This document shows positions 17,576 to 26,378 of a stretch of 64,000 bases of DNA, in pieces. The notes under the pieces were generated by a model that worked only from the letters and a program-made list of their open reading frames with translations, did not search any database and was not told the DNA's origin. The stretch's first letter is position 1; each line of letters opens with the position of its first letter. The translations under genes were made by a program, and so were the position numbers. This DNA is from Halorubrum ezzemoulense DSM 17463. Its GTDB lineage: Archaea > Halobacteriota > Halobacteria > Halobacteriales > Haloferacaceae. The stretch spans positions 62,001 through 126,000 of the forward strand of contig NZ_NEDJ01000003.1 of the NCBI RefSeq assembly GCF_002114285.1, in the 5' to 3' direction.

Positions 17576-18307
17576 CTACTCCACGACTTCGACGACCGGA
17601 TCGTCCGCGGTCAGGCGCGTGAGAACGACGCGCGGCACGTTCGCGCGCATGAGGATCTCCCCGGCGAGCGCCCGGGCCGCGGCGGCGTCCGCCTCGTCGT
17701 CGACCTTGTTCACGACCGGGATCGCGGTCGCGTCGCCGGGGACCCCCTTCAGCCCGCCCGCGGGACTCGCGAGGACCGTCGCGACGTCGGCCGGGCGGAT
17801 CTCGTCGCCGATCTCGCGGCCCGTGATCGCGGCGACCTCCTCGGGGCGGTGGACGTGCTCCTCCGTGAGCGGTTCGCCGACGACGTGCGCGCTCGCGATC
17901 GGGGCGACGATGTCCGCGTTCGACGGGATCTGCGGCTCGCGGTCGCCCGGCGCCTTGAACTCGCGGAGGCGCGCCCCGTCCGCCTTCACGAGCGTCGCGC
18001 CGGGCGCGGCGTCGGCGATCTCGGCGACGGTCTCCGTGTCGTACCCGAGGTACCGGTCCGACCGGTCGCGCTCGGGGACCAGCCCGAGCGGCCACTCGTC
18101 GGGTCCCGCCTCGCCGAGCGCGGCCACCGGGTCCGCGGTCACGCGCACCGCGGCGACCCGGTCGTCGAAGATCGGTATTCGGACGCTCGCGGTCACGACC
18201 GGCCGGTCGAGCCGGTCGGCGAGCGCGAACAGCGTCGACTTCTTGCCGCCCGCGCCGACGACGCAAACGGTCGCGTCGCGGGCGTCGAGCGCGGTCGTCA
18301 GGTCCAT
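17576..18307 (-). CDS. yqeC: YqeC-family protein (selenium-dependent hydroxylase accessory)
   Basis: A 243-residue protein with a P-loop-like start CVVGAGGKKSTLFALADRL and the later segments LVKADGARLREFKAPG and PVVNKVDDEADAAAARALA typical of YqeC. In bacteria this family is linked to maturation of molybdenum or selenium-dependent hydroxylases; its biochemical role is not established. It is divergent from the aldehyde ferredoxin oxidoreductase-like gene, 112 bases away, which supports a link to tungsten or molybdenum metabolism. Start taken at ATG 18307 (MDLTTALDARDATV); an ATG 30 bases upstream is possible. Confidence 0.8.
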   Translation of the reverse strand: MDLTTALDARDATVCVVGAGGKKSTLFALADRLDRPVVTASVRIPIFDDRVAAVRVTADPVAALGEAGPDEWPLGLVPERDRSDRYLGYDTETVAEIADAAPGATLVKADGARLREFKAPGDREPQIPSNADIVAPIASAHVVGEPLTEEHVHRPEEVAAITGREIGDEIRPADVATVLASPAGGLKGVPGDATAIPVVNKVDDEADAAAARALAGEILMRANVPRVVLTRLTADDPVVEVVE

Positions 18308-18418
18308 GCCGGGGCGTTCAGTCGCATCGGACCTCACTCTGGCGGTCGGACGGGCGGCCGACCGGCGGCGTCGCGGCGGCGGACAAATTGATACGACTCC
18401 GCCACGCAGGTCAACCGG

Positions 18419-20362
18419 ATGCGCCGAAACCGCACCCGAGTCATTCGCGTGGACCTCTCGACGCGCGAGACTACCAGCGAACGGGTCCCGCGGGACTGGC
18501 GACGCGACTTCGTTGGCGGGAAGGGGATCGGAGCGCGCTACCTCTACGAGGAACTCTCGCCGGGAACGGACCCGACGGGGCCAGAGAATCTCCTCGCGTT
18601 CCTCGTCGGGCCGCTCGCGGGCTTCCTACCGGGAGAGACCCGGTACGCCGCAGTGACGAAGTCGCCGCTCACCGGCGGGTTCCTCGACTCGTACGCCGGC
18701 GGCGACTTCGCCGTCCGGCTCGCGGGGTCGCTCGACGACTGCATCGGCCTGCTCGTGACCGGGACCGCCGACAGACCGGTCCGGATCGAGGTCGAGGGGG
18801 GTCGCGCCCGGGTCAAGCCGACCGACGCGTGGGGCGACGACGCCGCCGAGACCGCCGACCGGTTCCCGGACGCCGGCGTCGCCTGCGTCGGCCCGGCCGG
18901 CGAGCGCGAGGCGGCGTACGCGACGATCGCGAGCGACGGCGGCGACCACCACGCCGGGCGCGGCGGCGCCGGCGCAGTGATGGGCGCGAAGCGGCTGAAA
19001 GCCGTCGTCGCCCGCGACCCCCCGCCGGCGGTCCCGGACGACCTCGCCGCCCGCCGCGACCGCGACGCCGAGACGTACGGGCGGCGGCCGACCGGCGAGT
19101 GGCAGGCGGCCGGCGAGACGATCGAGACGGTCGACTACGCGGACGAGGTCGGGATCCTCGCGGCCGAGGGATGGACGGAGACCGGCTTCGACGGAGTCGA
19201 CGACATCGGCGTCGAGGCCGCGGCGGAGCGCGCGGCCGGACGCGAAGCCGTCAGTGCCGGCCGTGACGGTGACGGCCGAGAGGGCGCCGAGAGCGGACCG
19301 GCGGGCGTCCCCGGCGGATTCCGGATCGACACGTCCGACGGCGAAGTGATCCCGCGCGGCGCGGCCCCGATCACGCTCGGCGCCGGCCTCGGGATCGACG
19401 ACTTCGACCGCGTCGCGGAGCTCTGCGGGGTCTGCGACCGTCTCGGCCTCGACGTGATCGGCGCGGGCAGCGCGGTCGCCTGGGCGATCTGCGCCGGGCG
19501 GGCTGGGGTCGTCGACTGCCCGGTCGACTTCGGTGACGCCGCTGGCGCAGAGCACCTGCTGAAGGCGATCGCGGCCCGCGACCCCCCGGCCGATCTCGAC
19601 GTGGACCCGGACCTCCCGGACGCCCTCGCCGACGGGGTCGACGCCGCGGTGGCCCAATTCGGCGGCGACGCGCTCGTGCCGACGGTGAAGTCGATGGCGC
19701 TGCCCGGCTTCGACCCGCGCGCGGCGGTCGGCGTCGCGCTCGCGTACGCGACGAGCGACCGCGGCGCGTGTCACCGGCGCGCGCGACCGCAGGAGCGCGA
19801 GCCGCTGGCACGTCCCGACCGCTCCCTCGCCGACCGGGTGCGCGACGTGGTCGGGGAGCAGAACGCGCGCTCGGTCCTGTGGAGCCTCGTCGTCGACGAC
19901 TTCGTCGGCGAGGCGGTCTGTGCCGACCTCGGCGCGGAGTGGCTCGCGGCGATCGAGCACCCGGCGGTCGCCGACTGCGGCGGCCCGCACCGCGACGAGT
20001 CGGAACGCGGGGACGCGGGGGACGCTGGCCGACCGGATCCCTCCCCCGCCGCGCTCGCGACGACCGGCGAGCGCATCTGGACGCTCACCCGACTGTTCAA
20101 CGCCCGAGAGGGGTTTGACCGCGCGGACGACGCGCTCCCCGAGCCGCTCCGCACCGACGCGGCCGACGGGACGCCGGGCGTCGACGTCGACGCGTTCGAC
20201 CGCCTGCTCGACCGGTACTACGCGGCACGCAGGTGGGGCGAACGGGGGCTCCCGACGCCGGAGACCGCCGAGCGCCTCGGACTCGCGCGCGTCGTCGACG
20301 ACGCGACGCCGCTGGACGATAGCCCGATCGACTCCGCCCCGGCGGCCGACGCGGACGACTGA
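18419..20362 (+). CDS. aldehyde ferredoxin oxidoreductase family protein lacking the usual cluster cysteines
   Basis: A 647-residue homologue of tungsten-pterin aldehyde ferredoxin oxidoreductases. The N-terminal pterin-binding domain is well kept: FVGGKGIGARYLYEEL near 31, TKSPLTGGFLDSYAGG near 80, GRGGAGAVMGAKRLKAVV near 180. Domain 2 keeps DRLGLDVIGAGSAVAWA near 340, and the end keeps RIWTLTRLFNAREGF. The CxxCxxxC cluster ligands expected between residues 255 and 310 are absent; that stretch is alanine/glycine-rich with no cysteine. The fourth ligand, normally in a DSxGLC motif, is replaced by SVLWSLVVDDF near 485. It is therefore probably not a standard [4Fe-4S] AOR. Neighbour of yqeC. 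Confidence 0.8.
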   Translation: MRRNRTRVIRVDLSTRETTSERVPRDWRRDFVGGKGIGARYLYEELSPGTDPTGPENLLAFLVGPLAGFLPGETRYAAVTKSPLTGGFLDSYAGGDFAVRLAGSLDDCIGLLVTGTADRPVRIEVEGGRARVKPTDAWGDDAAETADRFPDAGVACVGPAGEREAAYATIASDGGDHHAGRGGAGAVMGAKRLKAVVARDPPPAVPDDLAARRDRDAETYGRRPTGEWQAAGETIETVDYADEVGILAAEGWTETGFDGVDDIGVEAAAERAAGREAVSAGRDGDGREGAESGPAGVPGGFRIDTSDGEVIPRGAAPITLGAGLGIDDFDRVAELCGVCDRLGLDVIGAGSAVAWAICAGRAGVVDCPVDFGDAAGAEHLLKAIAARDPPADLDVDPDLPDALADGVDAAVAQFGGDALVPTVKSMALPGFDPRAAVGVALAYATSDRGACHRRARPQEREPLARPDRSLADRVRDVVGEQNARSVLWSLVVDDFVGEAVCADLGAEWLAAIEHPAVADCGGPHRDESERGDAGDAGRPDPSPAALATTGERIWTLTRLFNAREGFDRADDALPEPLRTDAADGTPGVDVDAFDRLLDRYYAARRWGERGLPTPETAERLGLARVVDDATPLDDSPIDSAPAADADD

Positions 20363-20401
20363 CCCCGCCCGGCGACGTGACTGCCGTCCGCTCCGGCGGC
20401 C

Positions 20402-20734
20402 TCAGCGACGCAGCCCGCCCTCCGCCTTGATCCGCATGATGTGCCGGACGTTGAGGTAGATCTCCTCCGGCGACGTCTCCTCCTCCTCGTCGTATAAGTC
20501 CGACACCCGGTAGAGGATCGCCGAGAGCTGCTTGCTCTCCGAGCTCTCCGCGCGTACGTCCGCCGCCACCTCGCGGAGGAACTCCCGCACCTCCGCGTCG
20601 GCCGGGATCTCCGCGCCCGACGCCTCGTCCGGTACCACCGGGTCGACGCCCGCGGCCGCGAGGGGGTCCTCCGGGTCGTCGCCGGTCGCCCCGGTTTCGT
20701 CGCCGGCCCCCGCGCCGTCGTCCGCGTCGGTCAT
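20402..20734 (-). CDS. conserved haloarchaeal protein of unknown function
   Basis: A 110-residue acidic protein. The first 45 residues are low-complexity and acidic; the C-terminal half is helical (EVREFLREVAADVRAES, YRVSDLYDEEEETSPEEIY, VRHIMRIKAEGG) and looks like a conserved fold. No motif that would tell the function is visible. Its start overlaps the stop of the Mrp gene by four bases, so the two are co-transcribed and probably translationally coupled. Confidence 0.65.
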   Translation of the reverse strand: MTDADDGAGAGDETGATGDDPEDPLAAAGVDPVVPDEASGAEIPADAEVREFLREVAADVRAESSESKQLSAILYRVSDLYDEEEETSPEEIYLNVRHIMRIKAEGGLRR

Positions 20735-21774
20735 CGCTCGCCGCTCACCCCGCGGCGGCGGACGACCCCGGCGTTGTTCGCGACGTTCTCGACGAGCAGC
20801 TTGAACGCGTCTGCGGTCTCGCCGTCCTCCAAGACGACGGGCTCGCCGTCGTCGCCGCCCGTCCGGACCGCGGGGTCGAGCGGGACGCCGCCGAGGAAGG
20901 GCAGGTCGTGGTCCGCGGCGAGCGCCTTCCCGCCGCCGGAGCCGAATATCTCGTGAAAGCCGCCGCAGTCCGGGCAGCGGAAGCCGGCCATGTTCTCCGC
21001 GATACCGAGGACGTTCGTGTCGTGTTTACCGAACATCCGGAGCCCCTTCACCGCGTCGTCGAGCGCCACGTCCTGCGGCGTGGTGACGATCACGGCCCCC
21101 GTCAGCGGGAGCGTCTGGAGGATCGTGAGCTGTGTGTCGCCGGTGCCCGGCGGGAGGTCCATCACGAGGTAGTCGAGCTCGCCCCACTCCACGTCCTCGA
21201 CGAGTTGGGTGATGATCTTGTGGACCATCGGGCCGCGCCAGATGACGGGGTCGTCCTCGCCGGTGAGGAAGTCCATGCTCATCAGCTTCACGCCGAACCG
21301 CTCCGGTGGCACGATCGTCTCGCCGTCGGTTTCCGGGCGCTGCTCCGCGGACACCATCCGCGGGACGTTGGGCCCGTACACGTCGGCGTCGAACAGGCCG
21401 ACGCGGGCGCCGAGTTTGGAGAGCCCGGCCGCGATGTTGACCGCCATCGTCGACTTCCCGACCCCGCCCTTCCCGGAGGCGACCGCGATCACGTTCTGTA
21501 CGCCGGGGAGGACCTGCTCCTCGGTCGAGAGGTCGTCCGGGATCGACGCCGACAGCTCGACGTCGAGCCCGGTGTCGGCGAGCGCCTCGCGCACGTCGTC
21601 GGCGATGGCCGACTCGGTCGGCGAGAAAGGGGCGCCGAGCGCGAGCGACACGTGGACCGTTCCGTCCGCCTCGTCGACGTCGACGCCGTTCACCAGCCCG
21701 AGCGAGACGATGTCGCCGCCGAGGTCGGGGTCCCGCACCTCCGCGAGCCGCTCCCGTACGTCCGATTCGTTCAT
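20731..21774 (-). CDS. apbC: Mrp/NBP35-family iron-sulfur cluster carrier ATPase
   Basis: A 347-residue MinD-like ATPase for iron-sulfur cluster delivery. The N-terminal DUF59/MIP18 domain (residues 1-80, VRDPDLGGDIVSLGLVNGV) precedes the deviant Walker A ASGKGGVGKSTMAVNIAAG near residue 103. Switch and Walker B segments follow (LFDADVYGPNVPRM, LVMDLPPGTGDTQL). The C-terminal CPDCGG near 270 is the bridging cluster-binding CxxC. All parts expected of bacterial Mrp and archaeal ApbC/NBP35 are present at normal length. Confidence 0.93.
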   Translation of the reverse strand: MNESDVRERLAEVRDPDLGGDIVSLGLVNGVDVDEADGTVHVSLALGAPFSPTESAIADDVREALADTGLDVELSASIPDDLSTEEQVLPGVQNVIAVASGKGGVGKSTMAVNIAAGLSKLGARVGLFDADVYGPNVPRMVSAEQRPETDGETIVPPERFGVKLMSMDFLTGEDDPVIWRGPMVHKIITQLVEDVEWGELDYLVMDLPPGTGDTQLTILQTLPLTGAVIVTTPQDVALDDAVKGLRMFGKHDTNVLGIAENMAGFRCPDCGGFHEIFGSGGGKALAADHDLPFLGGVPLDPAVRTGGDDGEPVVLEDGETADAFKLLVENVANNAGVVRRRGVSGER

Positions 21775-21855
21775 GCCGGGGAGGAGGGCCGTGGGTCGAA
21801 TAAGGGTTCTGTACGGGGGCGCGCCACCGTTTGCGACGCGCCCGCGGTCACCCGC

Positions 21856-22659
21856 TCAATCGATCCGGGTCCCCGCGCCCTCGCCGCGCAGGAACGGGAC
21901 CAGCCCCTCTGCGCCGAACACGTACGCCGGCGCGTCCAGCGCGAGCAGCTCCCGCACCTTCGCCGCCATCCCGCCGGAGACGTCCGTCGCGTCGCTCGCG
22001 CCGAGGGCGTCCGCGACCGACCCGAAGTCGTCGATCGCTGGGATCACGTCGCCGTCGCCGTCGAGGACGCCGGGCACCGTCGAGCAGACCCCAACGCGGC
22101 GTGCGCCAAGTCCGGACGCGAGCTCGACGACTAGCTCGTCACCCGAGACGACCGTCACCCCGTCGCCCGCCGTCGCCACGCCGTCGCCATGGAGGACCGG
22201 AACGAACCCCTCGCCGAGCAGCGTCGCCGTCGACCCGAGCGGGAGGTCGAGCCCGCCGTCCGCGCCGTCGGCCCGCGCCGCGAGCGACAGCGGGTGAACC
22301 GGCACCGCCGGGACCCCGTGCTCGCGGAGTCGTTCCAACACGTGCGCGTTCAGCCGCTTCATCGCCCCGTGAATCGCGGCCGCCGCCTCGGCGTCCCGCG
22401 TCCCGTCTGTCGTCGACACGCCGTGCTCGCTGGCGTGGTGGTGGCCGAAGCTCCCGCCGCCGTGGACGACGACGAGCCGGTCGGCCGTACCCGCCGCGAG
22501 GGCGTCCGCGACGGCGTCGCAGGCCGCGTGGAGCGCCGCCTCGTCGAGGGTTTCGGGCTCGTTCTTCTCCGTGATCAGACTCCCGCCGAGCTTGAGGACG
22601 ACGGGGGGAGCGGACTCTCCGCCGGCGTCGTCGTTACTGACGGCTTCGCCCCCCGTCAC
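21856..22659 (-). CDS. ipk: isopentenyl phosphate kinase
   Basis: An amino acid kinase-fold enzyme that phosphorylates isopentenyl phosphate to isopentenyl diphosphate in the archaeal mevalonate pathway. The features are VVLKLGGSLITEKNEP, VVVHGGGSFGHHHASEHG (with the glycine-rich loop and the diagnostic histidine), VPVLHGDGV, VVSGDELV, and DVSGGMAAKVRE. I take GTG 22659 as the start; it overlaps the TGA of mevalonate kinase (GTGA), a coupled arrangement. The 267-residue length fits. The long open frame continuing upstream is a shadow inside the mevalonate kinase gene. Confidence 0.93.
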   Translation of the reverse strand: MTGGEAVSNDDAGGESAPPVVLKLGGSLITEKNEPETLDEAALHAACDAVADALAAGTADRLVVVHGGGSFGHHHASEHGVSTTDGTRDAEAAAAIHGAMKRLNAHVLERLREHGVPAVPVHPLSLAARADGADGGLDLPLGSTATLLGEGFVPVLHGDGVATAGDGVTVVSGDELVVELASGLGARRVGVCSTVPGVLDGDGDVIPAIDDFGSVADALGASDATDVSGGMAAKVRELLALDAPAYVFGAEGLVPFLRGEGAGTRID

Positions 22660-23672
22660 GGCTCCACCACCCGGACGCCCTCGGTCGCCAGCTCGGCGCG
22701 GAACGATTCCTCGCAGCCCTGCGTGAACGAGAGCGCGGTCTCCGTCGCGTCGCTTTCGTCGAGCGCGACGATACAGCCGCCGCCGCCCGCACCGGTGAGC
22801 TTCGCACCGTGCGCGCCCGCGTCCCGCGCGGCCCACACCATGGCGTCGAGCGACCGGGCGGAGACGCCGAGCGCCGCTAACAGTCCGTGGTTGAAGTCCA
22901 TCAGCTCGCCGAGTTCCGCGAGCAGCGCCGGGTCGGGGTCGCTCTCGGGGTCGGCATCCGCGAGCAGTTCCTCGCCCGTCCGGACGAGGTCGCCGATCGA
23001 TTCGACCGTGTCGGCGGCGAACTCGTGTTCCGCCCGCAGTTCGTGGACACCGGCGACCAGCTCGCCGGTATCGCCCGCGCCGCCGTCGAACCCGACGACG
23101 AACGGAAGGTTCGGCGCGTCGATCGGCTCGCAGTCGTCGCCCTCGACCCGCACCGCGCCGCCCATCGTCGAGCAGAAGGTGTCCGCTCTGGAGGCCTGCC
23201 CGTCCTGGACCTCGAACTCGGCCCGATACGCCCGCTCGGCCAGCTCTCGGCGGTCGAGCGGCTCCCCGAGCGCGCGCGTCGCGGCGTCGATACCGGCCAC
23301 GACCACGGCCGCCGACGACCCGAGCCCCGCGCCGAGGGGGATGTCGCTCTCGACGGTGATGTCGAAGCCGGCGTCGGGCGCGTCGGCCGCCTCGCGCGCC
23401 TGCTCGACGGCCGCGTCGACGTACCCCATCGCGGCCTCGACGAGCGGCGTCGGCACGTCGACATCGGGCCGGTCGCTCGTCCCACCCGCGTACTCCACGG
23501 TGAACCCGTTCAGAGAGAGGTCCTCGGCCTCGACGCGCACGTGGTCGTCCTCGCGCGGCTCGGCGGTCACCGTGGCGCGCCGCTCGATCGCCGCGGGCAC
23601 GGCCGGCTCGCCGTAGACGACGGCGTGTTCGCCGAAGAGGTACACCTTCCCCGGCGCTTCGCAAACGGTCAT
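22656..23672 (-). CDS. mvk: mevalonate kinase
   Basis: GHMP kinase that phosphorylates mevalonate, the first committed kinase step of archaeal isoprenoid lipid synthesis. The N-terminal EAPGKVYLFGEHAVVYGEPA, the ATP-binding motif ESDIPLGAGLGSSAAVVVAG near residue 105, and the C-terminal AHGAKLTGAGGGGCIVAL near 285 are all clear. The start at ATG 23672 has a GGAGAGGAG ribosome-binding stretch just upstream; the in-frame extension above it is arginine-rich. It forms an operon with ipk, giving two of the steps to isopentenyl diphosphate. Confidence 0.95.
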   Translation of the reverse strand: MTVCEAPGKVYLFGEHAVVYGEPAVPAAIERRATVTAEPREDDHVRVEAEDLSLNGFTVEYAGGTSDRPDVDVPTPLVEAAMGYVDAAVEQAREAADAPDAGFDITVESDIPLGAGLGSSAAVVVAGIDAATRALGEPLDRRELAERAYRAEFEVQDGQASRADTFCSTMGGAVRVEGDDCEPIDAPNLPFVVGFDGGAGDTGELVAGVHELRAEHEFAADTVESIGDLVRTGEELLADADPESDPDPALLAELGELMDFNHGLLAALGVSARSLDAMVWAARDAGAHGAKLTGAGGGGCIVALDESDATETALSFTQGCEESFRAELATEGVRVVEP

Positions 23673-23737
23673 ACGAGTCTCCTCTCCCCCCGCGCTTACA
23701 GGCGTTGCGCTTGGCGGGTCTGGGCGGGACCCGACAT

Positions 23738-24763
23738 CTACTCGTTCATCCGTCCCGGGTCGCGGTCGCGTATCGTTTCGCGGCAGCGGACCGCGCGACG
23801 CAGCCCGATCTCCGCCACGTCGCCCCCGCACTCCGCGGTTCGCCGCAGCGCGCGCGCGACGCGGCGGATCTCCGCCGCCCCCGCGCCCGCCTCGTCCAGT
23901 TCCCGATCGAGCGCGTCGATGTCGTCGCGAGCCCGGCGCAGCTCACCGACCGCGCTCCGAGCGACGTCGGCGCCCTCGTCGCCGAGGGCGACGCTCACCC
24001 CGTCGGAGACGACCTCTCGGACCGTGCGACCAAAGTCGCGACACGCCGCCAGTCGCGCGGCCGACGGCGGGTCGTCGAGGGCCGCCGCGGCGTTCCCGAT
24101 GTCCGCCGCCGCGTCGCGGAAGCGGCACAGCTCCCGCATCGCCGTCCACGACTCGAACAGCTCCGGGCGGGTCGTGCCGAGGGCGTCGACCTCCCCGAGG
24201 TCGGCCATGCCGCGGGAGACGGACCGGTCGATCATCGACGCGAGGCGGTCGACCTGTTTGTCGCGGGAGCCGATCGGCGACGAGTCGGGCGGCGTCGCCA
24301 GCGCCTCGACCGCGTCGCCGTGTATCGAGCGGACCGTGAACGCCAGCTGTCGGAGCGACTGACTCACGGAGACCTCCGTCGAGTCCAGCATGATCTGAAC
24401 CGTCGTCGCGGTCTCCGACTCCGCGGCCACCGACATCCCGATCCGGTTGCGGGCGACCCGCTCGACGACGCGCCGCTGGTCCGGGGTGAGCGGCTCGTCC
24501 CGTTCGAGCGTGACCTCGCGCGCGCCAGCGGCGTAGGCCGCCCGCAGCGCCCGCTCGATTACCTCCGGGTCGGCCGACTCGATCCGGGCGACGGGCGGGT
24601 CGCCGTCGCCGCCGTTCCCGGTCTGGACCGCCAACACGCCGTCGATGTGGTCGTGGAGCGTCACGGTGTCGCCGGACGCGACGCCCTGCGACTCCGCCCA
24701 GTCCTTCGGGAGCGAGACCGTGTACGTCCCGTTCCCCACGGTTTGGACCTTTCTCGACTCCAT
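23738..24763 (-). CDS. AbrB-domain/PhoU-like phosphate regulator
   Basis: A 341-residue fusion. Residues 1-50 are a SpoVT/AbrB-type DNA-binding domain (MESRKVQTVGNGTYTVSLPKDWAESQG). The rest is two PhoU-like three-helix repeats: a first around 100-200 with SLRQLAFTVRSIHGDAVEAL, and a second around 200-330 with RELCRFRDAAADIGN. It likely senses phosphate transport status and binds DNA, which is inferred from domain make-up. It begins one base after the phoU stop, as the last gene of the pst operon. Confidence 0.88.
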   Translation of the reverse strand: MESRKVQTVGNGTYTVSLPKDWAESQGVASGDTVTLHDHIDGVLAVQTGNGGDGDPPVARIESADPEVIERALRAAYAAGAREVTLERDEPLTPDQRRVVERVARNRIGMSVAAESETATTVQIMLDSTEVSVSQSLRQLAFTVRSIHGDAVEALATPPDSSPIGSRDKQVDRLASMIDRSVSRGMADLGEVDALGTTRPELFESWTAMRELCRFRDAAADIGNAAAALDDPPSAARLAACRDFGRTVREVVSDGVSVALGDEGADVARSAVGELRRARDDIDALDRELDEAGAGAAEIRRVARALRRTAECGGDVAEIGLRRAVRCRETIRDRDPGRMNE

Positions 24764-24764
24764 C

Positions 24765-25436
24765 TCAGTAGAGCAGCTCCGGGTCGTTTTCGGTCATGTA
24801 CAGCGTCCGCGCCGCGATGTTCACGGCGTGATCCGCGATCCGTTCGAGGTCTCGGATCGTCAACAGCACCCGCGATACGTCGTCCAACAGCCGTTCGGCC
24901 TCCCAGCCGTCCCCGTCGGTCCCGGCGATCAGATCGCGGGTGACGCTCTCGCTCGCCCGCTGGCAGAGCGCGTCGACCTCGTCGTCGTCGGCCGCGACCG
25001 CGCGGCACGCGGCCGCGTCCTCGGCCTCGTACGCGGCGAGGCTCCGTTCGAGGAGGTCGCGCGCCGCCTCACCGATGGCGTCGAGCTGAACCTCCGGCGA
25101 GAGCGTCCGCGTCGCGGTCCGGAGGTAGTCCGCCAGGTTGACCGCGAGGTCGCCGATGCGTTCGAGGTCGGTAATGATCTTGAACGAGGCGGTGACGAGC
25201 CGGAGGTCGCCCGCGACCGGCTGCTGGAGCGCGAACAGGTCCACGCACCGGTCCTCCAAGCGCAGGTACGTCTCGTTGACCGCGGCGTCGGCGTCGACCA
25301 CTTTCTTCGCCAGCGACTCGTCGCGGCGCTCCGCGGCGTCGAGGCTCCGTTCGACCTGCCCTATCACCTGATCCCCCATGGCGAGCACGTCCGCCCGGAG
25401 CTCGTCGAGCGAGTCCTGGTACTGTTCTCGGGGCAT
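24765..25436 (-). CDS. phoU: phosphate signaling complex protein PhoU
   Basis: A 223-residue PhoU with two three-helix bundle repeats. Metal-binding-type motifs sit in FKIITDLERIGDLAVNLADYL (about 100) and RDLERIADHAVNIAARTLYM (about 200). It modulates the Pst transporter and represses phosphate-starvation responses. It follows pstB closely and precedes the AbrB-PhoU fusion, so this operon encodes two PhoU-type proteins, one plain and one with a DNA-binding domain. Confidence 0.95.
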   Translation of the reverse strand: MPREQYQDSLDELRADVLAMGDQVIGQVERSLDAAERRDESLAKKVVDADAAVNETYLRLEDRCVDLFALQQPVAGDLRLVTASFKIITDLERIGDLAVNLADYLRTATRTLSPEVQLDAIGEAARDLLERSLAAYEAEDAAACRAVAADDDEVDALCQRASESVTRDLIAGTDGDGWEAERLLDDVSRVLLTIRDLERIADHAVNIAARTLYMTENDPELLY

Positions 25437-25440
25437 GGGA

Positions 25441-26373
25441 TCACCCGAACTTGCCGGTGATGTAGTCCTCGACGCGCTCGCTGTGTGGGTCCTCGAACAC
25501 CTGATCGGTGTCGCCGTACTCGACGAGTTCGCCGCCCGTGAGGAAGACGGCGGTCTGGTCCGATATCCGGGCCGCCTGCTGCATGTTGTGCGTGACGATG
25601 ACGACGGTATACTCCTCCGCGAGGTCGTCGATCAGGTCCTCTATCTTCGCCGTGGCGATGGGGTCCAAGGCGGACGCCGGCTCGTCCATCAGGATGACCT
25701 CCGGGTCGACCGAGAGGCAGCGGGCGATACAGAGCCGCTGTTGCTGGCCGCCCGAGAGCCCGAGCGCGTTGTCGTCGAGCCGGTCGTTCACCTCGTCCCA
25801 TAGCGCCGCGTCGCGGAGGCACCGCTCGACGAGCGCGTCGCGCTCGTCGGCGTCGCTCCGGTTCAGCAGGCGGGCGAGGAGGCCCGTGTCGAGGTCGCCG
25901 TGCTTCTTTGGCCCGTAGGCGATGTTCTCGCGGATCGTCTTGGGGAAGGGGTTCGGCGACTGGAACACCATTCCGACCCGCTTACGCAGCTCCACGAGGT
26001 TGACCCCGTCCCGGTAGATCTCTTGCCCGTCGAGCTTCACCGAGCCGTCGATCCGGGCGGAGCTGACCCGATCGTTCATCCGGTTGAGACACCGGAGGTA
26101 CGTCGACTTCCCGCAGCCCGAGGGGCCGATCAGGGCGGTGACGCTCTCCTCGGGGATCTCCATCGAGACGCCCTTCAGCGCGTGGTCGTCGCCGTAGTGG
26201 ACGTCGAGGTCCTCGACGGCCAGCTTCGCGTCGCCGCGGAACTCGTAGTCGGTCCACTCGTCGCGGGTCTGCTCGACGGTCTCGCCGGTCGTCGTGGTGG
26301 GCGAGCGGCCGTCGGTCGGCGAGCGGTCGTCGGTCGATGCGGTCTGGGTCTGTTGGGTGGTGTTCTCGCTCAT
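25441..26373 (-). CDS. pstB: phosphate ABC transporter ATP-binding protein
   Basis: ATPase of the high-affinity phosphate transporter. Walker A is [19 protein letters not shown] near residue 90; the signature [15 protein letters not shown] near 210; Walker [16 protein letters not shown]; and the H-loop [10 protein letters not shown] 50-residue Thr/Ser/Asp-rich N-terminal tail precedes the ABC domain. I place the start at ATG 26373 ([13 protein letters not shown]); the open frame above it lies in pstA and is a shadow. It lies five bases after pstA. Confidence 0.95.
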   Translation of the reverse strand: MSENTTQQTQTASTDDRSPTDGRSPTTTTGETVEQTRDEWTDYEFRGDAKLAVEDLDVHYGDDHALKGVSMEIPEESVTALIGPSGCGKSTYLRCLNRMNDRVSSARIDGSVKLDGQEIYRDGVNLVELRKRVGMVFQSPNPFPKTIRENIAYGPKKHGDLDTGLLARLLNRSDADERDALVERCLRDAALWDEVNDRLDDNALGLSGGQQQRLCIARCLSVDPEVILMDEPASALDPIATAKIEDLIDDLAEEYTVVIVTHNMQQAARISDQTAVFLTGGELVEYGDTDQVFEDPHSERVEDYITGKFG

Positions 26374-26378
26374 CGGAT

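Noticed and set aside
22656-23664. Upstream extension of isopentenyl phosphate kinase into mevalonate kinase
   Set aside because: The extension is an alternate-frame reading of mvk; the kinase fold begins just after GTG 22659.
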